The notes beneath the pieces are model-generated. The model was not told where the DNA came from, ran no database searches, and saw only the letters and a list, made by a program, of their open reading frames with translations. The position numbers were made by a program, and so were the translations under genes. Positions 46,636 through 55,047 of a stretch of DNA of 64,000 nucleotides are shown here, piece by piece. The DNA lies in NCBI GenBank assembly GCA_965243695.1, contig CBDEWC010000007.1:62001-126000 (forward strand), given 5' to 3'. The stretch comes from JAKVCB01 sp965243695 (GTDB taxonomy: Bacteria > Planctomycetota > Planctomycetia > Pirellulales > Lacipirellulaceae). How positions within the stretch are numbered: position 1 is the first letter of the stretch; the number at the start of each line of letters is the position of its first letter.

Positions 46636-49500
46636 CTACCCAGACTCTCCCACTGCGGGCACAGGTAGCAACTCAGGAACAGGGACCTGCCGGGGTAACT
46701 GGACAGGCCGTTTGTTTGCAGGAACCTCACCGGGATTTTTTTCCGTGCTCCGGCCTGCCTCTTTGGCGGCCGGAACTTCTCCAAACGGGTTGAGGAAATT
46801 GAGACTGGGCAAACCCCAGCCGTTTCTTTTCTCGGAGTTCTCCTTTTGCACTGGCGCCGGTTTTCGATCCAGCTCAGCCAGCAAATCTGCGTGCAGTGAC
46901 AGGGTATCATTACCTCGTGTCACCTCAGCCGAAAGACCGCGAAACCAACCGAGCAGGGGCAACTGGTAATCCTCGGGGATGACGGTTAGCAAAAAGCGGT
47001 TTTCGGGAACGGTTGCAGTCGAAATCCAAACAGGCCGCCCACCCGGTTCTTCGGCAACCACGTAGTCGCCACCAAGGGGCGAAACAAATTTCCCCGCAAC
47101 CAATTGTTCGGCAACGTCCCTCGCTTCGTTACGAGGCACATGCAGCTGGTTCACAAGCGAATTCATAAACCGACTGCCACTCGCCGACGTTTGCCGAGCC
47201 TGCATGTAACCGAACCCGGTAATAGTGGTCGCAATTTGCGCGTCGGACAAATCACTGATGCGCAGACGAATTTGCGCAGGTCGCTCCGTCGGCACCATCG
47301 CCAACTGAGGTCCAACTTCCTCTAACACATCCTTCTGAAATGAAAACAAAAAGAATTCGCCGATGCGCCGCTGCCATGTCTCGAGCAGACCCAAAACACC
47401 CCGACATTGGGCATATCCATTTGCATCATAGCCATTGCGGGGCGGCCCGAAGACATGATCGAGGAGGTAAAGCCGTGGCCACGCCCCTACAAACCCGCGA
47501 ATCGATTGCTGGTAAGCTCCCGCAGGCACTGCCCTCCCCTCGCGTACCATCAGCGAGGTACAAAAGTCGAGCAGACCACCAAACAGGTGCATCGGCTTTC
47601 CGAGTGGTTGCAACACGATCTCTCCTGAAGCGACGACCCCGGCAATCGGGGCGACGGCCAGCGAAGCTGCCGGCCCCAGCTTGTTGGCCCAGCCAGCCAG
47701 CTTTGTTTCTGAATAGCGTTCCAACCGAACATCGATGGCGATCTTTTCGCGATTCAGGTTGGCATCCTCGGATCGGTGCAGGGCAACCGCCAGAGGCACA
47801 AACTTCCCTGCTTCCTTGTGCACCAGATTCTGAAACTGCCGATAACGAGTCGCCTCCGCAGGCGAGATCAAATCAACTTCCATATCGGCAATCGGCAAAA
47901 ACCTGCCGGGAGTTCCCCGAACAGTATCGCAAAACGAATGGCCAACCCGGGCGAACGTCGTACCATCGGCACGGTCCCCAAAGCCTTTGGGGAGCAATTC
48001 CACATCGATCAGATCACCAACGGTCTTGGCCGACCTCCCCTCAGCAGCTGCCGCAAACTGCGCCATTCTGAGCATGCGGATTTCTCCCACCGACCGAAGG
48101 CGACGCTCCAACTCAATGCGATAGTGCGGACTTGCCAGATTGTTAAAAAAAGGTGCGGAAAAATACCCAAAGAGCGTATCGTCACGGGCCAGCGGCATTT
48201 CAGCCCGACTCCAGCGAAAAGCGACCGAGCCTCCCAGAGAGCCAACCCCTCCAGCAGCCTGATAAAATCGCTCCACCAGGTGACGGCAATTGGTCACAAG
48301 ATGAAACTGGCCGGCAACCGCATAATAGGAACGAACCTGACCGTCAGGAGTAAAGAGAAAGGACACGTTGTGATCGGCAACGTGCACGCTTTCTTCGGTG
48401 ACGTTTGGAAAGCTGGATAAAACTTCACGACGCTGGGCACGAAGACCGTTTCCCAACATCAAGTGACTCTTGGCTTCAAACAGAACTCCCACCGCAGCAC
48501 CATCCCGAAAAAAGGGATCCAGTCCTATGATGGCAATATCGTTAATCACCGCAGCTCCCAGAACTCGACTCAGCATCGACTCTTTCAAGCCAAGTTGCTC
48601 TTCGGTCCTGGAACCAATGTTGCGGTTAATACTCCGCATCACCAGCATGTTTCCAAGATCCCCTCGCCACCGATTGAGTGTGTCGCGAAACCACAAGTAG
48701 TTCTTGAAATTGCCGAAACGCAGGTAGTAGCACTCCTCTGGAACCACGCTCGAAATCGGTTCTACCTCGGTATCGACAGGTGGCTCAGGCCAGCTAATGG
48801 CGCCCGGCACAACGTCCGGCAACGACTGTGCCGGAGGCTCCCTTACCTCAGCCTGGCCTAGCAATAGGTTACGTTCCACCAAGGCTCGATACGTTTCATC
48901 GGCAAAGAGCTGAGGAAACAAACTACCTCCAGCCCCATGTTGCCTGAACAAAAGTCCCGGAGGTTCGGGCATCGGCTGATCCAGACGTCGAGCCCAGGTT
49001 GCCGTAAGATAATTCTGCACAACCAGCGGGTACTCCGCAGACCGATGGATCTGCTCGTACATTTTTGCATAGGCCCGCCACCACTCTTTGAGCAATTCCC
49101 GGTGTCGGTGAGCATTCCTCTGTGGATTGACGGTAACTTCAGACATCCTCGGCGCATAGACTTCCAGGTCAAGTGGCCCGTCGCCGCGAAACAAGAAGTA
49201 AATCTTTAACTTGCCGGGAAGATCGATCGGCAAAAACTGATTTAATAGTTTCGGTACCGAAGTCGCACTGACCACCGGGTAGAGGACCCGACCTGACTGA
49301 TCGCTTACGGAAAAACGGTCATCCTCGGCTGCAATGCTCGCCTGCTCTGCTGGTCGTTCAATTTCAATTCGCCCCACACCCCATGGGTCACCCCAGTAGG
49401 CTTCGATACGAACCTCCGCAGCAGTGGCACCCAAACAGCAAAATACCCCAAACGTACCCATCGAAAAAACGGACAAATGGGTTCGACCTGTTCGCATCAC
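46636..49500 (-). CDS. Large unknown secreted protein
   Basis: 954 residues with an N-terminal signal peptide (about residues 10-28, ending GATAAEVR). I do not recognise the family beyond a likeness to planctomycete hypothetical proteins. The N-terminus is beta-rich (about 28-130), the centre has several helix pairs and phrases typical of DUF3352-like modules (VLFEAKSHLMLGN, VAFRWSRAEMPLARDDTLFGYF), and the last about 70 residues are Pro/Lys-rich and low complexity. No enzyme motif is seen. It is followed directly by the DUF309 gene, with which it may be co-transcribed. Confidence 0.8.
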   Translation of the reverse strand: MMRTGRTHLSVFSMGTFGVFCCLGATAAEVRIEAYWGDPWGVGRIEIERPAEQASIAAEDDRFSVSDQSGRVLYPVVSATSVPKLLNQFLPIDLPGKLKIYFLFRGDGPLDLEVYAPRMSEVTVNPQRNAHRHRELLKEWWRAYAKMYEQIHRSAEYPLVVQNYLTATWARRLDQPMPEPPGLLFRQHGAGGSLFPQLFADETYRALVERNLLLGQAEVREPPAQSLPDVVPGAISWPEPPVDTEVEPISSVVPEECYYLRFGNFKNYLWFRDTLNRWRGDLGNMLVMRSINRNIGSRTEEQLGLKESMLSRVLGAAVINDIAIIGLDPFFRDGAAVGVLFEAKSHLMLGNGLRAQRREVLSSFPNVTEESVHVADHNVSFLFTPDGQVRSYYAVAGQFHLVTNCRHLVERFYQAAGGVGSLGGSVAFRWSRAEMPLARDDTLFGYFSAPFFNNLASPHYRIELERRLRSVGEIRMLRMAQFAAAAEGRSAKTVGDLIDVELLPKGFGDRADGTTFARVGHSFCDTVRGTPGRFLPIADMEVDLISPAEATRYRQFQNLVHKEAGKFVPLAVALHRSEDANLNREKIAIDVRLERYSETKLAGWANKLGPAASLAVAPIAGVVASGEIVLQPLGKPMHLFGGLLDFCTSLMVREGRAVPAGAYQQSIRGFVGAWPRLYLLDHVFGPPRNGYDANGYAQCRGVLGLLETWQRRIGEFFLFSFQKDVLEEVGPQLAMVPTERPAQIRLRISDLSDAQIATTITGFGYMQARQTSASGSRFMNSLVNQLHVPRNEARDVAEQLVAGKFVSPLGGDYVVAEEPGGRPVWISTATVPENRFLLTVIPEDYQLPLLGWFRGLSAEVTRGNDTLSLHADLLAELDRKPAPVQKENSEKRNGWGLPSLNFLNPFGEVPAAKEAGRSTEKNPGEVPANKRPVQLPRQVPVPELLPVPAVGESG

Positions 49501-49693
49501 ATTTCTTTCTCATAGAATTAGCCTCTACCTCTCTGCGCAAATTCCTATGTCTGCGCAAATTCCCGCATCAAGCTGCCGGGCTTCGCTATGCTACACACCT
49601 CCCTATGCCTCAGGCAAGCATCCCCACCCAGTGAAGGTTATCCGCCCGGGAAATGACCCGTCGGTGCAGAGCGCCGCTGGTGGACCATCGAGT

Positions 49694-49765
49694 CCGGCAG
49701 TCAACCGCCATAGAGGGCCGGCGGTCAGCCGCCATAGAGGGCCGGCGGTCAGCCGCCATAGAGGG
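49694..49765. repeat. Three 24-bp units, each a hairpin
   Basis: CCGGCGGTCAGCCGCCATAG plus AGGG is the unit, at 49694-49717 (diverged), 49718-49741 and 49742-49765. Each unit contains GGCGG-TCAG-CCGCC, a five-pair stem with a four-base loop, so the tract can form a row of hairpins. Confidence 0.8.
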
Positions 49766-49834
49766 CAGGTACCTACCTGGCCCGCTTGGTGTTGCCGCCA
49801 AGTCTCCAGTTCACTGCCGATGCCGCCAGGACGC

Positions 49835-49906
49835 AGCGGCAGTGCCAGCGGCAGTGCCAGCGGCAGTGCCAGCGGGAGTGCCAGCGGGAGTGCCAGCGGG
49901 AGCGAC
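49835..49906. repeat. Six 12-bp tandem units
   Basis: AGCGGCAGTGCC is repeated three times, then AGCGGGAGTGCC twice and a diverged unit. Because 12 is a multiple of three, frames stay open across it on both strands. Confidence 0.85.
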
Positions 49907-50046
49907 TTGAACGAATCGTCCGTCAGACCGGCGAAGGATGGGCTGGTTCGGAGGCCATTCAGCTAAAGAGAAATTACCAGTTGCCTGCGCTTCACCCCAT
50001 TTTGCTGCCCGCGTTTTCTAGCAGCCACGGCTTGACTGAAACCACT

Positions 50047-50376
50047 TTAGTTGACCACAACTTCGTCAACCTGGTTGGTCTTGTTGTTAAGCTGATAAAC
50101 CTTGGTCGCATCGGGATGGGGAGGAACGGCCTCAATGTAGTTGGCTACCACCAGTTCTTCCAAGTCCGAGGGCCACACTTTGTGATCGTTGTAATGCGTT
50201 TTCACAATCGCGTTGAGCTGTGAAATGTGGTGTTCCGCCACCCCCGACTGGGACCTGTCCGTAAAACTGGCGACCTGGGGAACCACAACGACTGCAATAA
50301 TGCCAAGAATGGCGAGAACAGAAAACATCTCCGGCAAGGTAAATCCGGACGACTTATGGTCCTGACAAGCACCCAT
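50047..50376 (-). CDS. Type IV pilin-like / pseudopilin protein
   Basis: 109 residues with a class III signal: SSG then FTLPEM, so cleavage after Gly11 leaves Phe as residue 1 and Glu as residue 5, as in type IV pilins and type II secretion pseudopilins. A hydrophobic helix follows (FSVLAILGIIAVVVVPQVASF, residues about 18-37). The short globular part contains WPSDLEELV, similar to small GspG-like proteins. AGGAG lies ten bases before the ATG. No pilus assembly genes flank it; the only PilM-like gene is 28 kb away and has an ExbBD context. Confidence 0.9.
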   Translation of the reverse strand: MGACQDHKSSGFTLPEMFSVLAILGIIAVVVVPQVASFTDRSQSGVAEHHISQLNAIVKTHYNDHKVWPSDLEELVVANYIEAVPPHPDATKVYQLNNKTNQVDEVVVN

Positions 50377-50751
50377 GATCCATGCACTCCTGTCACTTCA
50401 ACGGATTTCGACGTGACGGACTCTTTGGCGTCGTCAAGAGAGTCCGATATCGATAAAAAGGCCGTATCCTAGTCTAGGTTATCCGAACTGGCGCGCAGTA
50501 CCGTTTTTTGGCGATCGCCTAGCTCTCTGACAGACTGCGGTGAATTCCAGAGGCCAACTGACCAAAACACCTGTCCGAAACAAGCGTCCTAGCGCCGTCA
50601 CAATTGCTACAATCCCCGCAGAATTAACAACGCATGTCTGTGGGCAGCTGGCAAGTCGATAACCGTATCAGGCAGATCAAGCTGCCCCAGCATCGCCTGG
50701 CGACATTACCCTGCGCGACTCCTAGTTATCAAACATCCAGCAACGAATAAA
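50377..50751. other. Divergent intergenic region, pilin / malonyltransferase
   Basis: A 375-base spacer between two divergent genes. It contains an inverted repeat GGACTCT...AGAGTCC (50418-50424 with 50439-50445), about 45-70 bases upstream of the pilin start on the minus strand, which could be a leader hairpin or operator. No other gene is seen. Confidence 0.4.
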
Positions 50752-51897
50752 ATGGCCGACGACCTCAGCAACAAGACCAGCGAAACTGCTTTCGCATTTC
50801 GCGGTTACAACGTTACCAATCTCGGACGCACGCGCGAGCTTCTTGAGCACCCGGCCTATGGCAATACGGTGGAACGGTACTTGCTGCAAGCAACACGCAT
50901 TTGCTCCGAGGTGACTGGCCACCCGACTGATCTGTTGTGGCGAGTCCGCAACAACAAAGAGCCCAATCTCAAATCGTACGGCGAAGCACTCGCGTTGGTG
51001 ATGGCTACCGAACTGGCCCAGGTCCAATTGCTGGAGGAATTTCACGGCGTCACCTACCAAAAGGCACGCCTGGCGTTTGGATACAGCCTGGGGGAACTAA
51101 CCGCGATCAGTTGCGGAAGTGTTTTTAGCATGGAAGAGGTCTTGAGGATTCCAGTGGCCATGGCTGCTGACAGTGTCGAACTGGCCCACGACGTCACAAT
51201 GGGCATTTTGTTCTCGCGAGGCCCAGCCATCAACGAGGAAGACGTAGACCGCCTGTGCCGTCAGATTACCTCAGAGGGAGCAGGAACCATTGGTATTTCT
51301 GCAATCCTTTCACCCAACAGTTATTTACTGATTGGCCAACAGCAAACCGTCCACCGGTTCAAGAAGGTCATGCACGAACGCCTGCCCGACCCGGCCCACA
51401 TCCGCATTAATGATCATCGCTGGCCACCCCTGCATACACCAATTGTTCGCCAGAAGCATATTCCGGACCGCTCGTCCGTGATGATGGAAACGATGTCAGG
51501 AGGATTCCAGCCTCCCTTGCCACCGGTCGTCTCGTTAGTGACTGGCAAACAATCCTACAACGACTATGGCGCGCGCGACCTGATTCGTCGGTGGATTGAC
51601 CATCCCCAGCGACTCTGGGACGCGATCACAGAAACACTTGCTTCTGGCGTGTCAACGATCGTTCATGTCGGTCCGCAACCCAATGTGATTCCCGCAACCT
51701 TCCGGCGCCTCACCGACAACGTCAACGACCAAATGGCTGGAAAGTCGATTGGCAGCCTCGGCTTGCGGGCAGCAGCCGGGCTGGCGCGGCGCCCCTGGTT
51801 GACCGCACTCCTACCCTCTCAGGCAAACCTCTTGCGAGCTCCCTCGCTTCAACACGTGATTCTCGAAGACTGGCTACTTGAAAATCCTCCTGCGTAG
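50752..51897 (+). CDS. Atypical ACP malonyltransferase-like protein
   Basis: 381 residues of the FabD/acyltransferase fold. The nucleophile elbow reads LAFGYSLGELTA with Ser112 where FabD has GHSxGE, so the histidine before the serine is a tyrosine. A candidate catalytic His lies in PPLHTPIVRQ. The N-terminal GQGxQ oxyanion motif of FabD is missing: the protein starts TAFAFRGYNVTNLGRT instead. The C-terminal VGPQPN is typical of the fold. Such proteins form a planctomycete subgroup; the substrate may not be malonyl-CoA. It stands alone, divergent from the pilin gene. Confidence 0.82.
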   Translation: MADDLSNKTSETAFAFRGYNVTNLGRTRELLEHPAYGNTVERYLLQATRICSEVTGHPTDLLWRVRNNKEPNLKSYGEALALVMATELAQVQLLEEFHGVTYQKARLAFGYSLGELTAISCGSVFSMEEVLRIPVAMAADSVELAHDVTMGILFSRGPAINEEDVDRLCRQITSEGAGTIGISAILSPNSYLLIGQQQTVHRFKKVMHERLPDPAHIRINDHRWPPLHTPIVRQKHIPDRSSVMMETMSGGFQPPLPPVVSLVTGKQSYNDYGARDLIRRWIDHPQRLWDAITETLASGVSTIVHVGPQPNVIPATFRRLTDNVNDQMAGKSIGSLGLRAAAGLARRPWLTALLPSQANLLRAPSLQHVILEDWLLENPPA

Positions 51898-52291
51898 CTG
51901 GGCGACTCACTTTCCGGAAGGCAAGGATCTGAACGTCTTGTCCCATCAAGGACAACGACAAACACTATCCGCCCGAGCGTCCTGGTGAAGAGCCACTTTT
52001 TGTGGCAATTCGGGCTAACCTGCTGCGGATAGCATCTCCCACACTCTTTTGTGGCCCTTTTTTCAGCCAATCTGTCGGGAAGCCATCCACTTTGTTGAGC
52101 TACTCCCTGAAACCGCTCTGGATGTTTGATTCGACCGCCGACCGACACCAGGTCGCCAATTCAAAAAACACCCAAAACGTAGGGTGCGGCGTCAATCAAC
52201 AACCGACTTCATGACCGCGGGATAGCAATGGCGCCAATTTGGCCACCGCGGTACCAGAACTCACTTGGCTCGCCGTAGAAAGGACCCTGTC
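51898..52291. other. Intergenic region before the PEP-CTERM gene
   Basis: A spacer of 394 bases. A plus-strand frame of 70 codons (52002-52214) has no recognisable content. Nothing else is supported. Confidence 0.4.
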
Positions 52292-53605
52292 ATGAAACGC
52301 CTCTCCAATCGTAATGCCACCCCAACCTGGTGCCTGGCAATTGTCGCATCCCTGATGGTAACCGGGACCAATCGTGCAGCCCAGTTTACGCCAACCTTTT
52401 CGATCGACTACCAAGGCCCAACAGCAGGTAGTACACCAGGGGCGGCAACAGGGTTGGCAGACGGATTTTTTGGAGCCCCGATTGATGAGGGCCAAATTCT
52501 AACCCAGAGCAATCCAGGCCTCCCAGGCCCTAACCCGCCCCTTCCCGGGCCCTTGCCTGCCCCCGGAGTGATGGTTGACTCAGCACACGGCTCTGCCCTT
52601 GGCACAGTTGCCGGCGGGCTAGGTGTTGTACCTGGAACTTATAAAGGTGTGGAGGTCGACGCGTTGTCGTACGGCCGTGACCATGGAGAACAACTGGTCT
52701 TCTCCGTTGACGAATTTGCTAGAGGGATTCAAAACTCGACCCAAAACCATCCAAACGTCTTTAGTGAAGGCACCGCCGGTGCGCAAGAAGCCTCGGCCGA
52801 CGTCTTTTCCTACCTTGGACCCGCCGTCCCGACACAACTCACTGGCATTTCAGGCGCTGGCAACAGAGCGATCATCGACGGTAACGGCGTTGCTCCGTTC
52901 GGTGGACCAGGCCTTGGATTAATCGAGCCAAATCCACCCACTTTCTCAAGTCCCTACGACCGAGGTGACAACCTCGATGCTTTGGACATCAACACCTCTG
53001 CAGAGGACGTGTTTCGCCCGATTTTCTTTTCCTTGGACTCCAAGTTTCAAGATCCCCTTGAAGCTACGCCTGGGACCACACTCCCCAACACCGGGACCGC
53101 AATCGGAAACGGATTTTTTGGCGGCGATGTCGTCGTGACGCTTGCAGGTGCACTGCCTGTGCTGTACGCACCAGCATCTGCCCTGGGATTAGATATTGAA
53201 GGAACCGATACGGATGACTTGGACGCACTGGCACTCTGGGATGATGGCGTCCTGTCGCCGACCACGGGGATGCCCATCTTCAGCCCCGACCGTGACAAAA
53301 TCCTCTTCTCCGTCCGGCGCGGGTCAAAGGTAGTTGGCATGCCCGACAGTTTACTGGGACTTCCGATCGAAGAAGGAGACATCCTTGCCCCTCCAGTTGC
53401 TGGCGGATCAACTCCGTCGATCTTCATCCCCGCAGAGAACCTCGGCCTGGCGACGATTCGCTCCGCACTGGTCAGCACAACCGACTTCAGTGATGACCTC
53501 AACGCAATGGATATCATCCGCGTGGTTCCGGAACCTTCCACCGCAGTGATGCTCCTGCTCGCAACGACTGGCCTGCTCGCCACTAGACGTCGGCGCACCC
53601 CATAA
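52292..53605 (+). CDS. PEP-CTERM sorting-domain protein
   Basis: 437 residues, exported by an N-terminal signal (LAIVASLMVTGTNRAAQ) and ending with a PEP-CTERM signal: VPEPSTAVMLLL, a hydrophobic helix and the basic RRRR tail. PEP-CTERM proteins are cleaved and attached at the cell surface by an exosortase; no exosortase gene is in the window. The body holds two related Asp-rich regions (GDNLDALDINTS and DTDDLDALALWDDG) and a proline-rich stretch at about 75-100. AAAGGA lies nine bases before the ATG at 52292; the longer frame to 52265 starts with TTG and is rejected. A strong terminator follows. Confidence 0.93.
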   Translation: MKRLSNRNATPTWCLAIVASLMVTGTNRAAQFTPTFSIDYQGPTAGSTPGAATGLADGFFGAPIDEGQILTQSNPGLPGPNPPLPGPLPAPGVMVDSAHGSALGTVAGGLGVVPGTYKGVEVDALSYGRDHGEQLVFSVDEFARGIQNSTQNHPNVFSEGTAGAQEASADVFSYLGPAVPTQLTGISGAGNRAIIDGNGVAPFGGPGLGLIEPNPPTFSSPYDRGDNLDALDINTSAEDVFRPIFFSLDSKFQDPLEATPGTTLPNTGTAIGNGFFGGDVVVTLAGALPVLYAPASALGLDIEGTDTDDLDALALWDDGVLSPTTGMPIFSPDRDKILFSVRRGSKVVGMPDSLLGLPIEEGDILAPPVAGGSTPSIFIPAENLGLATIRSALVSTTDFSDDLNAMDIIRVVPEPSTAVMLLLATTGLLATRRRRTP

Positions 53606-53628
53606 ACCGGCATGGCCATCGTCCCCAC

Positions 53629-53663
53629 AAAACCCGGGGTTTGTCACCCCGGGTTTTGTTATT
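53629..53663 (+). terminator. Rho-independent terminator
   Basis: AAAACCCGGGGT (53629-53640) pairs perfectly with ACCCCGGGTTTT (53646-53657) around a five-base loop TTGTC, giving a 12-pair stem followed by GTTATT. It begins 24 bases after the PEP-CTERM stop. The A-rich left side also gives it a possible bidirectional use. Confidence 0.9.
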
Positions 53664-53686
53664 GCGCGAATTTGTTATTGCGCGAA
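53655..53686. repeat. 16-bp duplication of the terminator tail
   Basis: TTTGTTATTGCGCGAA occurs at 53655-53670 and again, in tandem, at 53671-53686. The first copy includes the T-run of the terminator, so the duplication copies the end of a transcription unit. Confidence 0.85.
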
Positions 53687-53816
53687 ATAGAATCTAGCCA
53701 CACCAGACAGGCATCGTCACTCAAGAACTGCAGTTTCGGTGGTTCCATTCTGACCATCCGCCACGGTCGACAACGCTGCGCATAGAATACCACCGCTCGC
53801 CTCTCCCCCGACGCAA

Positions 53817-54995
53817 TCAATTCTCCACTTCAATCCACATCCCATTTTCATCAGCACGTCGACAGCAGTCCATCAGATGCTGGATGTACCTGCCCTGGGA
53901 AAGACCCGGGTTTCCGGGCTTGCCTGCGGCAATGTCAAATAGAAAGTTTGCCAGGCAGGCCATGTGGCAACGCATCCAGCCAATGGCAGCCTTGGGAGTT
54001 GGAAAGCCTGTACTCGGAGCAGGATACCGCTGGCCACAGTCAACCCTGGTCCAGCCTCGCGTACCCCCTTCAGGTTGGGCAGGCGCGTTTTGGTCCCATA
54101 CCTCCAGGTGATGAGGGGCCATGCCGTTGAAACGGAGTGCGCCCTTTGACCCATGGATCTCAAAACGGACTTCGTCCTCGCTTCCGGTGGCGATCTTGGT
54201 CGCCTCGATGTTCCCCAGGGCACCATTGGTCATCCGCGTAAGGATCATCACACAGTCTTCTACCTCCACCGGCACCATGCGATCAGGTTGTTCAAGGGAG
54301 GGCCGCTCGGGGTACGCAATCGAAGTTGCCGCTGTCAGCCGCGCATAGTCACCCAGCAGGAAATGCATGAGGTCAAGCACGTGCGACGCCAAATCAGGAA
54401 TCACCCCGCCACCTGCTTCTGATGAAAGCTTCCACTTGAGGGGGGCCTGAGGCTCAGCACTTCCCGCATGCAGATAGCAACAGCGGTACTCGAGTACTTT
54501 TCCAAGAAACCCTTCCTCAATCAGTTGCTTGGCCCGTAGGGTCGCCGGGTAAAAGCGATTCTGCAAGGTCATCTGCGCCGTTCCGTGGTAACCGGGCAGC
54601 GCTGCGACAACCGCTTCGGCCTCGGCCAACGTCGCCGTCAAAGGCTTGTCGCAGTAAATGTGTTTTCCATGGGCCATTGCTGACAGCAAGGCTTCCTGGT
54701 GCAGATGGTTTGGCGTGCAAATATGGACAATCTCAATGTCGGGATTTTCCGTAATCTCGCGATAGTCAGTCACGGCGTGCGGTGCGCCGATCTTCTCTGC
54801 CCCAGCCCGGGCCGTCTCCGGATGGCTGGTACAGACATGTGAAAGAACCGGGCGGAAAGGGAGCGGTTCATAGTACATCGGCAGGTTGATGTAGCCACAG
54901 GCATGAACTTGTCCGATGAAGCCAAATCCGATGAAGCCAACTTTCTTTGTTTCCATGTTTCGTCTTGTCTCAGTTGCGATTTGTTCTTTGGGCAT
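53817..54995 (-). CDS. Gfo/Idh/MocA family oxidoreductase
   Basis: About 392 residues; NAD(P)-dependent oxidoreductase fold with KVGFIGFGFIGQVH as the dinucleotide site and IYCDKPLTATLAEA carrying the catalytic-type Asp-Lys-Pro motif. Both hallmarks are intact, unlike the 35883 protein. The C-terminal domain has the usual RCHMACLANFLFDIAAGKPG end. The start is uncertain: ATG 54995 has GAGAAG five bases upstream, while ATG 54956 (METKKVGF) is closer to the family length. It is last in the operon NagA-like, NagB-like, aminotransferase, oxidoreductase, so its substrate is likely a sugar or sugar-derived acid. Confidence 0.9.
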   Translation of the reverse strand: MPKEQIATETRRNMETKKVGFIGFGFIGQVHACGYINLPMYYEPLPFRPVLSHVCTSHPETARAGAEKIGAPHAVTDYREITENPDIEIVHICTPNHLHQEALLSAMAHGKHIYCDKPLTATLAEAEAVVAALPGYHGTAQMTLQNRFYPATLRAKQLIEEGFLGKVLEYRCCYLHAGSAEPQAPLKWKLSSEAGGGVIPDLASHVLDLMHFLLGDYARLTAATSIAYPERPSLEQPDRMVPVEVEDCVMILTRMTNGALGNIEATKIATGSEDEVRFEIHGSKGALRFNGMAPHHLEVWDQNAPAQPEGGTRGWTRVDCGQRYPAPSTGFPTPKAAIGWMRCHMACLANFLFDIAAGKPGNPGLSQGRYIQHLMDCCRRADENGMWIEVEN

Positions 54996-55047
54996 CACAG
55001 CTTCTCATGGACCATCGGTTCAGCTCAGCGCCAACACTACCACCATC

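Larger units (their letters stand above)
49501..50046. other. Repeat-rich spacer between two minus-strand genes
   Basis: A spacer of 546 bases holding two minisatellites (49694-49765 and 49835-49906). A plus-strand frame of 180 codons (49424-49966) owes its length to the 12-base repeat and encodes SASG runs; I do not consider it a gene. Promoter elements for the 954-residue gene should lie near 49501-49600 but none is clear. Confidence 0.45.

Noticed and set aside
49424..49966. 180-codon plus-strand frame with SASG repeats
   Set aside because: Its length comes from a 12-base repeat that keeps all frames of that phase open; it has no domain and overlaps the start of the 954-residue gene on the other strand.
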